Below, one piece after another: positions 8,025 through 16,695 of a stretch of 64,000 bases of DNA (its first letter is position 1; each line of letters begins with the position of its first letter). The notes beneath the pieces are model-generated. The model ran no database searches, was not told the origin of the DNA, and worked only from the letters and a program-made list of their open reading frames with translations. The translations under genes were made by a program, and so were the position numbers. This DNA comes from Acidimicrobiia bacterium (lineage in GTDB: Bacteria; Actinomycetota; Acidimicrobiia; IMCC26256; PALSA-555): contig DASZJD010000054.1 of assembly GCA_035948415.1 (NCBI GenBank), positions 1 through 64,000 of the forward strand, written 5' to 3'.

Positions 8025-8858
8025 TCAGGACGACCGGTAGATGTGGCGGGTCGGCACGACGCCGCCCCGGCGGACCTTCCGGACCGCGGCGCGGAGCGCA
8101 GCGTCGACGCGAAGGACCGTGTCCTTCACGAGCTCGTCCGGGAAGCCGCGGAAGCTCGTCGGGTGGAAGTACTCCTGCCCCGGTGGGTCACGCTCGTCGA
8201 GGAGCGGGCGCGGGGCGAAGTAGTAGTTCGAGAGGCAGCAGCGGGCACCGTCGTGGGTCACCGGGCTGACGGAGTGCCACGACCGTCGAGTGGTTCCCAT
8301 CAGCACCAGGTGGTTGAACCGGCTCGGGATCGTGCGGCCGCCGGGCCGTCGAGGTCCGTCGTCCCAGAGCTGGAGGCTGCCGCCGTACTCGGGCCGCCAG
8401 TCCGGCGTGACGTAGTAGAGGAGGTTCAGCACCCGGTACGCCGAGCGGTCGTGGTCGTGCGAGTTGTCGACGTGCGGGTTCAGGAAGTTGCCCCGTCGCA
8501 TCACGCTGATCCCGCCCGCGTACAGGTGGGGGTCCGGCATCAGCCCGCGAACGTCCGAGATCGCCCGGAGCTGGTCGAGGACCGGCGGCTCCTGGAACGC
8601 GTACACGGCCTCTTCGAGCAGCGGGGGGTACCGGTCCATCTGCGCCGACACGTACTTCCGCTCGCGCAGGGTCCGTCGCTCCATCATGTGGTCGGGCGCC
8701 GGGAAGGCGGCGTGGATCGCCTGGCAGGTCTCGACGTCGAGGGCGCCGGGGAGCACGCAGGCGTGGATGCGGCCCGTCTCGTGGAACTGCGCCCGAAGGG
8801 CGGCCTGGTGGCGTCGGAGCCGGTCGGCGATCACCGTGCCGAGGCTCACACGGTCCAT
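8025..8858 (-). CDS. 2-oxoglutarate/Fe(II)-dependent oxygenase (prolyl-4-hydroxylase-like)
   Basis: A double-stranded beta-helix oxygenase. The iron ligands can be read as His and Asp in FLNPHVDNSHD and the distal His in SWHSVSPV; the 2-oxoglutarate-binding Arg is in GARCCLSNYYF. The N-terminal half includes the typical VMRRGNFLNPHVD approach and YGGSLQLWDD. It resembles the 2OG-Fe(II) group PF13640 that acts on proteins or small molecules. The length of 277 residues fits. The ATG at 8858 has TAGCCT 9 nt upstream. The gene is divergent from the MntP-like transporter at 8956; a functional link is not evident. Confidence 0.83.
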   Translation of the reverse strand: MDRVSLGTVIADRLRRHQAALRAQFHETGRIHACVLPGALDVETCQAIHAAFPAPDHMMERRTLRERKYVSAQMDRYPPLLEEAVYAFQEPPVLDQLRAISDVRGLMPDPHLYAGGISVMRRGNFLNPHVDNSHDHDRSAYRVLNLLYYVTPDWRPEYGGSLQLWDDGPRRPGGRTIPSRFNHLVLMGTTRRSWHSVSPVTHDGARCCLSNYYFAPRPLLDERDPPGQEYFHPTSFRGFPDELVKDTVLRVDAALRAAVRKVRRGGVVPTRHIYRSS

Positions 8859-8955
8859 CGGGGCTGGAGGCTACAACCGGCCAGCGTCGGCCCTCGGCGG
8901 CACCGGCGCCCCGACCGCCCGCCGCGCCGGGGGCGGCGCGTTAGCGTCCGGGCCG

Positions 8956-9498
8956 ATGGTCCGGCTGCTCGCCGTGGCCGCGCCGCTCGGGCTCTCCAAC
9001 TTCGCCGGCGGCGTCGCCATCGGCCTCGACGGCCTCGCGGCGCGTCGGCGGCTGGAGGCGGCGCTCGTGTTCGCGGCCTTCGAGGCCGGCATGCCGCTCG
9101 CGGGGCTCGCCGTCGGGCGCGGCGTCGCCACGCTGGTCGGGGACTCGGCCGCGGTTTTGGGGGGCCTGGTGCTGGTCGGTCTCGGCGCCTGGCTGCTCCT
9201 CCAGGCCGCCCGCGCCACGCGGGGGACGCGGCCTCGTCGCACGTGGAACCGCGGTCGGCTCGTCGTCGTCGCCGCCGCGCTCAGCGTCGACAACCTGGTC
9301 GCCGGCTTCGCGTTGGGCGCCTTGCAGGTCTCGGTGCTGGTGGCCGCCCTCGTCATCGGCGCCGTCAGCGCGGTGCTGGGCTTCGCCGGCCTCGAGCTCG
9401 GCCACCGGGCCGGGCGGCGGCTCGCGGGGTACGCGGACGCCTGCTCGGCGGCCGGCCTGATCGCGGTGGGGGCCCTCGCCGCGCTCCGAATCCTGTGA
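8956..9498 (+). CDS. MntP-like membrane transporter (putative manganese efflux)
   Basis: A 180-residue, six-helix protein with an internal duplication. Each half starts with the MntP-type motif: LGLSNFAGGVAIG in the first and LSVDNLVAGFALG in the second, and a FEAGMPLAGLAVG block follows the first. MntP exports Mn2+ and uses an acidic residue in each of these motifs. The first Asp is replaced here by Ser, while the second is kept, so ion specificity is uncertain. The start codon follows TAGCGT (8942-8947) by 8 nt and has no ribosome site, matching a leaderless pattern. It is divergent from the oxygenase gene. Confidence 0.75.
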   Translation: MVRLLAVAAPLGLSNFAGGVAIGLDGLAARRRLEAALVFAAFEAGMPLAGLAVGRGVATLVGDSAAVLGGLVLVGLGAWLLLQAARATRGTRPRRTWNRGRLVVVAAALSVDNLVAGFALGALQVSVLVAALVIGAVSAVLGFAGLELGHRAGRRLAGYADACSAAGLIAVGALAALRIL

Positions 9499-9519
9499 CG
9501 GGCGGACGGCGGGCCGACG

Positions 9520-10680
9520 TCACCACCGCCACGGGTACGCGTCGTCGGGCCAGGTCACGACCCCGGCGCGGCGGAGCTCGTCGATCTCGGCCCGGTCGCA
9601 GCCGAGCTCCTCGAGGATCTCCTGGGTGTGCTCGCCCACCCGCGGCGGGGGTCCCTGGATCCGCCCCGGCGTCTCGGAGAAGCCGACCGTGTGCCCGAAC
9701 TGGCGCAGGGTCCCGAGCGTCGGGTGCTCGTACTCGGCGACCAGGCCGAGGCGCTCGGCGTCGGCGTCGAACAGCGCGGCCTCGCCGCCCTTGACGTCGA
9801 CCGCGACCTCGTTCGGCACGCCGACGTCGTCGAGGACGTGCGACCACATGACCGCGGTCTGGGTCCGGAACGCCGCCTCGAGCTGCGGGACGGCGGCGGC
9901 GCCGTCGTCGACGCCGGTCGCAGCGCAGAGCTCCGACCAGTCGCGGTCACGGATCGCCGCCACCTGGATCCAGCCGTCGTTTGTCTCGTACAGGCGGTAG
10001 CCAGGGTCGAAGCCGCGCTGGTCGGCGTCGAGCTTCGGGCGCGACGTCGGGGTCCCGTCCGCCCGCAGCAGCACGTCGGAGGAGAACACCGCCCCGCCGT
10101 CCATGAGCGACGTCCAGAGCTCCTGGCCGGCTCCGGTGCGGCGCCGGTGATAGAGGGCGGCGAGCACGCCGACGACGGACAGCATCGCGTTCGACGTGTC
10201 GCACATCCCGTAGCGGTAGTACAGGGGGTCGTGGCCGTGGGGCACCGCGCCGGCCTCGTGCTCGAGCCCGGCCGAGGCCTGGTAGAGCGGGTCGAGGCCG
10301 CCGAACTCCGAGAGCGGCCCGTCGAGCCCGTAGGCGTAGGTGTTGCAGTAGACGAGGTCGGGCTTGACGGCGCGACAGGCGTCGTAGTCGAGGCCCAGCC
10401 GGCTGGCGGTCCCCTTCGTCATGTTGTGGTGCACGACGTCGGCGGTGGCGACGAGCCGCAGCGCCAGCTCGTGCCCGGCTGGGTCCTTCACGTCGAGCGC
10501 GATGTCACGCTTGCCGCGCTGGCAGCCCAAGAAGGGCGCGCCGGCCATGCGCATCCCGTCTCCCCGGACCGGCTCGACCTTGATCACGTCCATCCCGAGG
10601 TCGGCCAGGATCATGGGGCCGAACGGGCCGGCCAGGTACTGCCCGAAGTCGATGAGGCGGAGCCCCTCGAGGGCGTGCAT
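9520..10680 (-). CDS. CaiB/BaiF family CoA transferase (second of a pair)
   Basis: A 386-residue class III CoA transferase. It opens MHALEGLRLIDFGQYLAGP and has LADLGMDVIKVEPVRGDGM, LALRLVATADVVHHN and the presumed catalytic Asp in FGGLDPLYQASAG. Its ATG shares one base with the TGA of the upstream family member (TGATG), so the two are translationally coupled and may form a hetero-oligomer. The family is known to act on carnitine, succinate/benzylsuccinate, oxalate, mesaconate and branched-chain acyl groups; which one applies is not shown by the sequence. The divergent aldehyde dehydrogenase at 11970 suggests an acid or aldehyde catabolic role. Confidence 0.86.
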   Translation of the reverse strand: MHALEGLRLIDFGQYLAGPFGPMILADLGMDVIKVEPVRGDGMRMAGAPFLGCQRGKRDIALDVKDPAGHELALRLVATADVVHHNMTKGTASRLGLDYDACRAVKPDLVYCNTYAYGLDGPLSEFGGLDPLYQASAGLEHEAGAVPHGHDPLYYRYGMCDTSNAMLSVVGVLAALYHRRRTGAGQELWTSLMDGGAVFSSDVLLRADGTPTSRPKLDADQRGFDPGYRLYETNDGWIQVAAIRDRDWSELCAATGVDDGAAAVPQLEAAFRTQTAVMWSHVLDDVGVPNEVAVDVKGGEAALFDADAERLGLVAEYEHPTLGTLRQFGHTVGFSETPGRIQGPPPRVGEHTQEILEELGCDRAEIDELRRAGVVTWPDDAYPWRW

Positions 10681-11873
10681 CAGGCGCGGCTCCGGGCCGC
10701 GGCGCGGGTGGCGCCGCCGGTGATGGCAGGGATGTCGTCGGCGCCGTACCCGAGCGCGCCCCACACCTCGTCGTCGTCGGCGCCCACCGGGGGCTGCGGA
10801 CCCGCGATCGCGCCCGGGGTGCCGAGCAGGTGGATCGGGACGCCGATCTGGGTCGCGGGCCCGAGGTCCGGGTCGGCGACGGTGGCGACCATGTCGTTCG
10901 CGATCAGCTGCGGATGCGCGAACTGCTCCTCCGGCGCGACGACGGCCTCGGCGATGTGGTTGTGGGCCACGAGCTCGGCGATGAGCTCGCCCCGGCGGCG
11001 GGTCTTGAACGCGTCGCGCCGGCGGTCGTTCATCCGGTTCTGCTGCTGCAGCGGCAGGAGGCCCTCGAGGTCCTCGGGCGGCGGCGCCGTGACGCCGAGG
11101 ATCTCGTCGAGCGACTTGGTCGGGGTCTTCCCGCTCATCACCGAGACGTGGACGTACTCGCGGTCGGCGCACTCGAAGATCATCGGCTGGTGCACGCCCG
11201 GCGGGTGGCTCTTCGCCATGAGGCCGTAGTAGGCGGCGTCGCCGTGCTCGGCGTGCTGCCAGATCTGGGTGGTGTAGAGGAACACCCCCTGGAGCAGGCT
11301 CGTCTGCACGTGCTGACCCCGGCCGGTCGTCTCCCGGGCGAGCAGCGCGGCGAGGACGCCGCTGGCCACGAGGTAGATCGCGCCCATGCTCGGCATGGGC
11401 ATGGCGAGGAAGATCGGCCCCGGGCGCCACCCCGGCTGCTCCCACTGCTGGCCGGACGCCGCCTGCACGAGCGCGTCGTAGCCCGGCCGGGGCGCGAGCC
11501 GATGACCCGGCGGGTAGGCGGGCACCGAGCAGTAGACGAGCCGAGGGTTCGTCGCCGCGCAGGCCTGGTAGCCGACGCCGAGCCGGTCCGTGACGCCGGG
11601 CCGGAACGACTCGACGAGGACGTCGGCGGTGGCGACGAGGCGGTGGAACGCCTCCCGACCCGCGTCGGCCTTGAGGTCGACCTGCACCGCTCGGCGCGAG
11701 CGCGTCCACACCTTGTAGCCGTCGTAGCACCGGAAGGGGTCGCCGCCCGGCGGCTCGACCTTGATCGTGTCCGCGCCCTGCTCGGCCAGGAGGAGGACGC
11801 CGAGCGCCCCGGCCGCGCCCCAGCTGAGGTCGAGGATGCGAACGCCGTCGAGCGCGCCGGGCACGCCCGGCAT
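10680..11873 (-). CDS. CaiB/BaiF family CoA transferase (first of a pair)
   Basis: A 397-residue class III CoA transferase opening PGALDGVRILDLSWGAAGA, with LLAEQGADTIKVEPPGGDP, ADVLVESFRPGV and the catalytic-Asp region RPGYDALVQAASG. It is the upstream partner of the gene at 9520, joined by a one-base overlap. The residues after the active site include a long central domain ending IAGPQPPVGADDDEVW, as in the family. The start at 11873 follows GGAAGG by a few bases. A perfect CCTGAC-N6-GTCAGG inverted repeat lies just upstream (11885-11902) and may control this pair and the divergent dehydrogenase. Confidence 0.86.
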   Translation of the reverse strand: MPGVPGALDGVRILDLSWGAAGALGVLLLAEQGADTIKVEPPGGDPFRCYDGYKVWTRSRRAVQVDLKADAGREAFHRLVATADVLVESFRPGVTDRLGVGYQACAATNPRLVYCSVPAYPPGHRLAPRPGYDALVQAASGQQWEQPGWRPGPIFLAMPMPSMGAIYLVASGVLAALLARETTGRGQHVQTSLLQGVFLYTTQIWQHAEHGDAAYYGLMAKSHPPGVHQPMIFECADREYVHVSVMSGKTPTKSLDEILGVTAPPPEDLEGLLPLQQQNRMNDRRRDAFKTRRRGELIAELVAHNHIAEAVVAPEEQFAHPQLIANDMVATVADPDLGPATQIGVPIHLLGTPGAIAGPQPPVGADDDEVWGALGYGADDIPAITGGATRAAARSRA

Positions 11874-11884
11874 CCTTCCACGGG

Positions 11885-11902
11885 CCTGACGCGGGTGTCA
11901 GG
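11885..11902. promoter_or_regulatory. Perfect inverted repeat, candidate operator
   Basis: CCTGAC-GCGGGT-GTCAGG is a perfect 6-6-6 dyad in the 96-bp gap between the divergent CoA transferase pair (start 11873) and the aldehyde dehydrogenase gene (start 11970). It is 12 bp from the transferase start and about 30 bp upstream of a TAGCGT hexamer (11935-11940) that could be the dehydrogenase -10 box. The spacing fits an operator for a dimeric regulator. No regulator gene is adjacent, so the cognate protein is unknown. Confidence 0.45.
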
Positions 11903-11969
11903 TGGCCGTGGGCCGGGCCGACCGCGACGCACTAGCGTCGGCGCCGCGACGCCGACCTCGGGAGGAACC

Positions 11970-13415
11970 GTGCAGGCCTACGACAAGCTCTACATCGGCG
12001 GCGAGTGGGTCGAGCCCGTGGGCACGGGCACGATCGACGTCATCTCCCCCCACACCGAGGCGGTCATCGGACGGGTGCCCGACGCCGCGCCGGCCGACAT
12101 GGACCGCGCCGTCACGGCGGCTCGCCGCGCCTTCGACGACGGGCCGTGGCCGCGGATGACGCCCGCCGAGCGGGCCGAGGGCATCAAGCGCCTCTCGGGC
12201 GCGCTGCAGTCGCGGTCCCAGGAGCTGGCCGACACCATCTCCTCGGAGAACGGCTCGCCGAAGTCCTGGTCGCTGATGGGGCAGGTCTTCTCGGCCACGA
12301 TGGTGCTCGACACGTACGCCGGGCTCGCGTCCGGGTACGGCTGGGAGGACCGGCGCACCGGCGCCCTCGGCGCGCCGGTCATCGTCCGGCGCGCGCCGGT
12401 CGGCGTCGCCGCCGGCATCATCCCCTGGAACGTGCCGCTGTTCATCAGCGCCCTGAAGCTCGGGCCCGCGATGGCGGCGGGCTGCCCGATCGTGCTGAAG
12501 CCGGCGCCCGAGACGCCGCTCGACGGCTACCTGCTCGCCGAGGCCGTCGCCGAGGCCGACCTGCCGCCGGGCGTCGTGAACGTGGTCGCCGGGGGTCGCG
12601 AGACCGGCGAGCACCTCGTGCGGCACCCCGGGATCGACAAGGTCTCGTTCACGGGCTCGACCGCCGTCGGCAAGCACATCGGCGAGCTGTGCGGCGGGAT
12701 GCTGAAGCGGCTCACGCTGGAGCTCGGCGGGAAGTCGGCGGCGATCGTCCTCGACGACGCCAACCTCGACGAGGCGATGCTCGGCAACCTCGTGATGTCC
12801 GGCCTCATGAACAACGGCCAGGTCTGCGGCGCGCAGAGCCGAGTCCTCGTGTCGAAGCGGCGCTACGGCGACGTCCTCGACGCGCTCGGCACCGCGGTCG
12901 GCGCCTTGAAGGTCGGCGACCCGCTCGACGACACGGTCCAGGTCGGGCCGCTCGTCGCCGAGCGCCAGCGGACCCGGGTCGAGGGCTACCTCGAGGCCGG
13001 GAAGGCCGCGGGCGCACGACCGGTCGTCGGCGGCGGCCGCCCCGCCGACCTGCCGACCGGCTGGTACGTCGAGCCGACGGTGTTCGCCGACGTCAGCAAC
13101 GACATGAAGATCGCGCGCGAGGAGATCTTCGGGCCGGTGCTGTCGGTGATCCCGTACGACGACGAGCGGGAGGCGATCGCGATCGCCAACGACTCGGACT
13201 ACGGGCTCTGCGGCTCGGTGTGGACGGCGGATCCCGAGCACGGCGCCGCGGTGGCCGCCCAGGTGCGGACCGGCGTCGTGGCCGTCAACTCGTCGATGAT
13301 CCTCGACTTCAACGCGCCGTTCGGCGGGTTCAAGCAGTCGGGGATCGGGCGCGAGCTCGGCCCCGAGGGCATCGACCCCTACACCGAGTACCAGACGATC
13401 ATCCTGCCGGCCTGA
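11970..13415 (+). CDS. Aldehyde dehydrogenase family protein
   Basis: An NAD(P)-dependent aldehyde dehydrogenase oxidising an aldehyde to its acid. Motifs in order: YIGGEWVEP at the start, the PWNVPLF nucleotide-site block, VSFTGSTAVGKHI, the catalytic general base Glu in LELGGKSA, the nucleophile Cys in NNGQVCGAQSR, and EEIFGPVLSVIPYDD and PFGGFKQSGIGRELG near the end. At 481 residues the length is typical. The GTG at 11970 is chosen because GGAGG lies 5 nt upstream. It is divergent from two CoA transferases with a shared dyad in between, so joint use in catabolism of an acyl/aldehyde compound is likely but the substrate is unknown. Confidence 0.92.
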   Translation: MQAYDKLYIGGEWVEPVGTGTIDVISPHTEAVIGRVPDAAPADMDRAVTAARRAFDDGPWPRMTPAERAEGIKRLSGALQSRSQELADTISSENGSPKSWSLMGQVFSATMVLDTYAGLASGYGWEDRRTGALGAPVIVRRAPVGVAAGIIPWNVPLFISALKLGPAMAAGCPIVLKPAPETPLDGYLLAEAVAEADLPPGVVNVVAGGRETGEHLVRHPGIDKVSFTGSTAVGKHIGELCGGMLKRLTLELGGKSAAIVLDDANLDEAMLGNLVMSGLMNNGQVCGAQSRVLVSKRRYGDVLDALGTAVGALKVGDPLDDTVQVGPLVAERQRTRVEGYLEAGKAAGARPVVGGGRPADLPTGWYVEPTVFADVSNDMKIAREEIFGPVLSVIPYDDEREAIAIANDSDYGLCGSVWTADPEHGAAVAAQVRTGVVAVNSSMILDFNAPFGGFKQSGIGRELGPEGIDPYTEYQTIILPA

Positions 13416-13428
13416 GCCGGGGCGCCGG

Positions 13429-14379
13429 TCAGCTGGCGAGCGCCTCGCCGGCGTCCACGCCGGCCATCGACGGGTGACGCAGCTTCGAGAGGATTCGCGC
13501 CTCGATCTGGCGGACGCGCTCGCGGGTCACGCCGATCTCCTTGCCGACCTCGGCCAGGTCGCGCGGGCCGCCGCCGTCGAGGCCGTACCGCAGCTCGACG
13601 ATCCGCCGCTCCCGGTCGTCGAGGAGGCCCAGCATGGTCTGGACCACGTGCACCCGCGCCTCCCGGTTGGCGATGTCGTCGGCGAAGGGGGTCTCGTCGT
13701 CGGCGATGGTGTCGCCGAGGAGCAGGTCGTCGCTGTCGCCGTCGCCGATCGGGGCGTCGACGCTCGCCATCCGGGTCGGGAACCGGCGGACCTCGCCGAC
13801 GCGGGCGGCGTCGACGCCGCTGGCGGCGGCGATCTCCTCGTCGGTCGGGGTGCGCCCGAGGCGCGCCTCCAGGTCGTCGGAGACCCGGGCCACGAGGCGG
13901 TAGGTGTCCTCGGCGTGGGCGGGGAGGCGGATGAGGCGAGCGGTGTCGGCGTAGCCGCGGGTGATGGCCTGGCGGATCCACCACGTGGCGTAGGTGGAGA
14001 ACTTGAAGCCCTTCCGGAAGTCGAACTTCTCGACCGCGTGCATGAGCCCGAGGTTGCCGAGCTGGATGAGGTCGCCGAGCGGCAGCCCGGTGCTCTGGTA
14101 GCGGCGGGCGATCGAGACGACCAGCCGCAGGTTGGCGACGACGAACTCGTCGCGGGCCCGCTGGCCGGCAGCGACGGCCTCGTGGAGGCGGCGACGCTGG
14201 GTGGGCGAGAGTCGTCCGGGCGACTCGAGGCGCTCGAGCGCGGCGAGGCCGTCCATGACGAGGCGGCCGAGGCGCGCCTCGTCGTCCTTCGTCAGGAGGT
14301 CGTGGCGTCCGATCGCCTCGAGGTAGGCGCCGACCGCGTCTTGCTGCTCCGAGTTCTGCCTACGAACCCGCGTCGCCAT
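13429..14379 (-). CDS. RNA polymerase sigma-70 family factor (group 1/2)
   Basis: A 316-residue sigma factor of the HrdB/SigA/SigB group. Region 1.2 reads DAVGAYLEAIGRHDLLT, region 2 contains NLRLVVSIARRY, LPLGDLIQLGNLGLMHAVEKFD and FSTYATWWIRQAI, and region 4 ends in GVTRERVRQIEARILSKLRH. It lacks the long N-terminal extension of the main vegetative factor, so it is likely an alternative group 2 sigma. The ATG at 14379 is preceded by GGGAGG. Upstream lies a GGGAACG-N17-CGTT motif that resembles ECF promoters, suggesting stress control. The methyltransferase gene ends 75 bp upstream on the same strand. Confidence 0.9.
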   Translation of the reverse strand: MATRVRRQNSEQQDAVGAYLEAIGRHDLLTKDDEARLGRLVMDGLAALERLESPGRLSPTQRRRLHEAVAAGQRARDEFVVANLRLVVSIARRYQSTGLPLGDLIQLGNLGLMHAVEKFDFRKGFKFSTYATWWIRQAITRGYADTARLIRLPAHAEDTYRLVARVSDDLEARLGRTPTDEEIAAASGVDAARVGEVRRFPTRMASVDAPIGDGDSDDLLLGDTIADDETPFADDIANREARVHVVQTMLGLLDDRERRIVELRYGLDGGGPRDLAEVGKEIGVTRERVRQIEARILSKLRHPSMAGVDAGEALAS

Positions 14380-14408
14380 GGGCGCCTCCCTGGTGTTTCG
14401 CCACTGAC

Positions 14409-14436
14409 AACGCTCGCGGATGCCTTGGACGTTCCC
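14409..14436 (-). promoter_or_regulatory. Candidate ECF-type promoter for the sigma-70 gene
   Basis: Reading leftward, GGGAACG (14436-14430), a 17-nt spacer and CGTT (14412-14409) lie about 30 nt before the sigma gene start. The same arrangement is found before the ECF sigma gene (34993-35020) and a WhiB gene (38013-38039). ECF factors of the SigE/SigR type recognise GGGAAY...GTT promoters. The call is by pattern only. Confidence 0.4.
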
Positions 14437-14454
14437 ATGTGACGTCCGCCACAC

Positions 14455-15210
14455 TCACCCGGCCGTGGCCGCCTCCAGCCGGGCCCGGGCGGCGCCGGCG
14501 TAGCCGGGGTCCAGCTCGAAGCCGACGAACCGGCGGCCCAGCTCCACGGCCGCCACCCCCGTGGATCCGACCCCCATGAAGGGGTCGAGGACCAGGTCCC
14601 CGGGCCGGCTGGCCAGCTCGACCAGGCGGCGGAGCACCGACAGCGGCTTCTGGGTCGGGTGCTTGGGGTCTCGGACCCGTTCGTGGCCGCCGCAGACCGG
14701 GGCCTCGAGGAAGTTGTGCATGTCCCGCTGGCGCCCGAAGTTCCAGGTGTGGCCCTGGTCCCAGCAGCACACCACGAGCTCGCAGGAGTTCAGGAACCCG
14801 GCCCGGCGCAGCTTCGGGGGCGGGTTCGTCTTGTGCCAGACCAGGAACTGGAAGGTGTCGAAGGCGGGGTCGAAGACCTCGTGCCAGCGCCCGAGCAGGT
14901 TGTACGAGGTGAAGGCGAAGAGGTTGCCGTGGGGGGCCAGCACCCGCCGGATCTGGTCCAGCCAGTCCTTCGGGTCGAAGGTCACCTGGTCCCAGGGCGC
15001 GAGGTCGTTGTTGAAGTCGGACCGCCATGACATGGCGATGTTCCCCCGCGAGTACGACGCCAGGTTGTAGGGGGGGTCGGTGCAGACCAGGTCGACGGAC
15101 TGGTCCGGGACGGCGCGGATCAGGTCGCGGGCGTCCCCAGCGTGGACCTCGAACGGGCACCGGCCCCGCCCGCCAACGGGCACCGGCCCATCGAAGCAGA
15201 TGCGGGCCAC
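14455..15210 (-). CDS. Orphan DNA methyltransferase (DPPYN type)
   Basis: A site-specific amino-methyltransferase using S-adenosylmethionine. The catalytic motif IV is TDPPYNLASYSRGN near the N-terminus and the SAM-binding motif I comes later, as DPFMGVGSTGVAAVELGRR. This order is that of the beta class (CcrM/HinfI-like N6-adenine or N4-cytosine enzymes). HPTQKPLSVL is the usual motif just before. I take the GTG at 15210 as start, which gives 251 residues; upstream sequence has no family pattern. No restriction endonuclease lies nearby, so it looks like an orphan methylase. It is transcribed toward the sigma factor gene. Confidence 0.87.
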   Translation of the reverse strand: MARICFDGPVPVGGRGRCPFEVHAGDARDLIRAVPDQSVDLVCTDPPYNLASYSRGNIAMSWRSDFNNDLAPWDQVTFDPKDWLDQIRRVLAPHGNLFAFTSYNLLGRWHEVFDPAFDTFQFLVWHKTNPPPKLRRAGFLNSCELVVCCWDQGHTWNFGRQRDMHNFLEAPVCGGHERVRDPKHPTQKPLSVLRRLVELASRPGDLVLDPFMGVGSTGVAAVELGRRFVGFELDPGYAGAARARLEAATAG

Positions 15211-15360
15211 CGCCGGTGACCACCGGGCCCGGCGCCATACTGGCCCGCTCGTCGAAGCGTCGGAGCGGGAGGGGTGCGTGGAGCTGCGGAGTGATGGGGC
15301 GGGCCCCGCCCGGGGGTGGCGGGGCCGGTCGGCCGGGGGGGCCGGGCCGAGGGCGGCGCC

Positions 15361-16695
15361 GTGACCGAGCAGCCGTCGCTGCTCGACGGGGACGTCGGGT
15401 CGGAGCCCACGCTCGGCGTCGCCGAGCTCAACGCCGCGATCAACGCCTCGCTGAGCGCGGCGTTCCCGGACTCGGTCTGGGTGCGGGGCGAGGTCCAGGC
15501 GCTGCACGTCTCGCGCAACCAGCACTCCTACTTCGAGCTCGTCGAGCCCGACGAGCGTCGAGACCGGGTCCGGGCGGCGATCCGAGTGGCGCTGTTCCGG
15601 GACGATCGACCCCCGGTCAGCCGGGCCCTGCGAGCGGCCGGGCTTCGACTCGCGGACGGCGTCGAGGTCCGCATCCGCGCCCGCGTCGACTTCTGGCCTC
15701 CCGCCGGCCGGCTCCAGCTCGTCATGTCGGGCATCGACCCGGCGTTCACGGTCGGGCGGCTCGCCGCCGACCGGGACCGGGTCGTGCGGACGCTCGCCGC
15801 CGAGGGCGTGCTCGGCCGCAACGCCACGCGACCGCTGCCGATGGTGCCCCTCCGGATCGGGCTCGTCACCAGCGGCGGCAGCGCCGCGTACCGTGACTTC
15901 CTCCAGGGGCTCGAGGGCAGCGGCTACGCGTTCCGTGTCGCGCACTGCGATGTGCGGGTGCAGGGGGCGGCCGCGTCTCGGCGGGTCGTCTGGGCGCTGC
16001 GACGGCTCGCGGCCCTCGACCTGGACGCCGTCGCGGTCGTCCGCGGCGGCGGGGCTCGCAGCGATCTGGCCCCGTTCGACAGCGAGCTCGTCGCGCGGGC
16101 CATCACGGAGATGCCGGTGCCGGTTCTGACCGGGATTGGCCACGAGACCGACCGGACGGTCGCCGACGAGGTCGCGCACACCTCGGTGAAGACGCCGACC
16201 GCCGCCGCCGCGGTGCTCGTGGAGGCCGTCGACGCCTACGTCGAGCGCCTCGCCACGGTGGCACACCGGGTGTCCCTCCGTGCCCGTGGCGTCGGCGCGC
16301 TCGCGCAACGCGAGCTCAGCGGGATCGCCGGTCGGCTGCGCCGCGCCGTCCCGGCCGCGCTCGAGCGCGAGCGCCGAGCCCTGGACGGGCGCCAGCGCCG
16401 GGCCGTGCACGCCGGCCGACGCGGGGCGCTCGAGGGCACGCGGGCCCTGGCGAGCCGGCACGCGGCCGTCGTGGTCGCGTCCCGCCACGGCCTGGCCGCC
16501 GAGCGCGGACGCGTCGACGGCGCCGCGGCGCGGCTCCGCGCCTTGGACCCGCGCCGGGTGCTCGAGCGCGGCTACACCATCACGCGGGACGAGCAGGGCG
16601 CGATCGTGCGTGCCGCCGACGCGGTGGCGGGCGGCTCGCTGCTGGTGACCGAGACGGCCGACGGGCGGCTGCGCAGCCGGGTGGAGGACGAATGA
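15361..16695 (+). CDS. xseA: Exodeoxyribonuclease VII large subunit
   Basis: ExoVII degrades single-stranded DNA to oligonucleotides in repair. The N-terminal OB fold (LNAAINASLSAAFPDSVWVRGE) is followed by the conserved block IGLVTSGGSAAYRDFLQGL, the VVRGGGARSDLAPFDSELV motif and GIGHETDRTVADEVAHTSVKTPTAAA split over two lines of the core. A long helical region follows, and the protein ends with the usual LERGYTI motif. The GTG at 15361 gives 444 residues. Its stop overlaps the xseB start by 4 bp (ATGA), so the two subunits are coupled. Confidence 0.95.
   Translation: MTEQPSLLDGDVGSEPTLGVAELNAAINASLSAAFPDSVWVRGEVQALHVSRNQHSYFELVEPDERRDRVRAAIRVALFRDDRPPVSRALRAAGLRLADGVEVRIRARVDFWPPAGRLQLVMSGIDPAFTVGRLAADRDRVVRTLAAEGVLGRNATRPLPMVPLRIGLVTSGGSAAYRDFLQGLEGSGYAFRVAHCDVRVQGAAASRRVVWALRRLAALDLDAVAVVRGGGARSDLAPFDSELVARAITEMPVPVLTGIGHETDRTVADEVAHTSVKTPTAAAAVLVEAVDAYVERLATVAHRVSLRARGVGALAQRELSGIAGRLRRAVPAALERERRALDGRQRRAVHAGRRGALEGTRALASRHAAVVVASRHGLAAERGRVDGAAARLRALDPRRVLERGYTITRDEQGAIVRAADAVAGGSLLVTETADGRLRSRVEDE

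Noticed and set aside
10830-13415. Reading the aldehyde dehydrogenase from about 380 codons upstream
   Set aside because: The upstream part is antisense to a CoA transferase and has no family pattern; GTG 11970 with GGAGG is the start.
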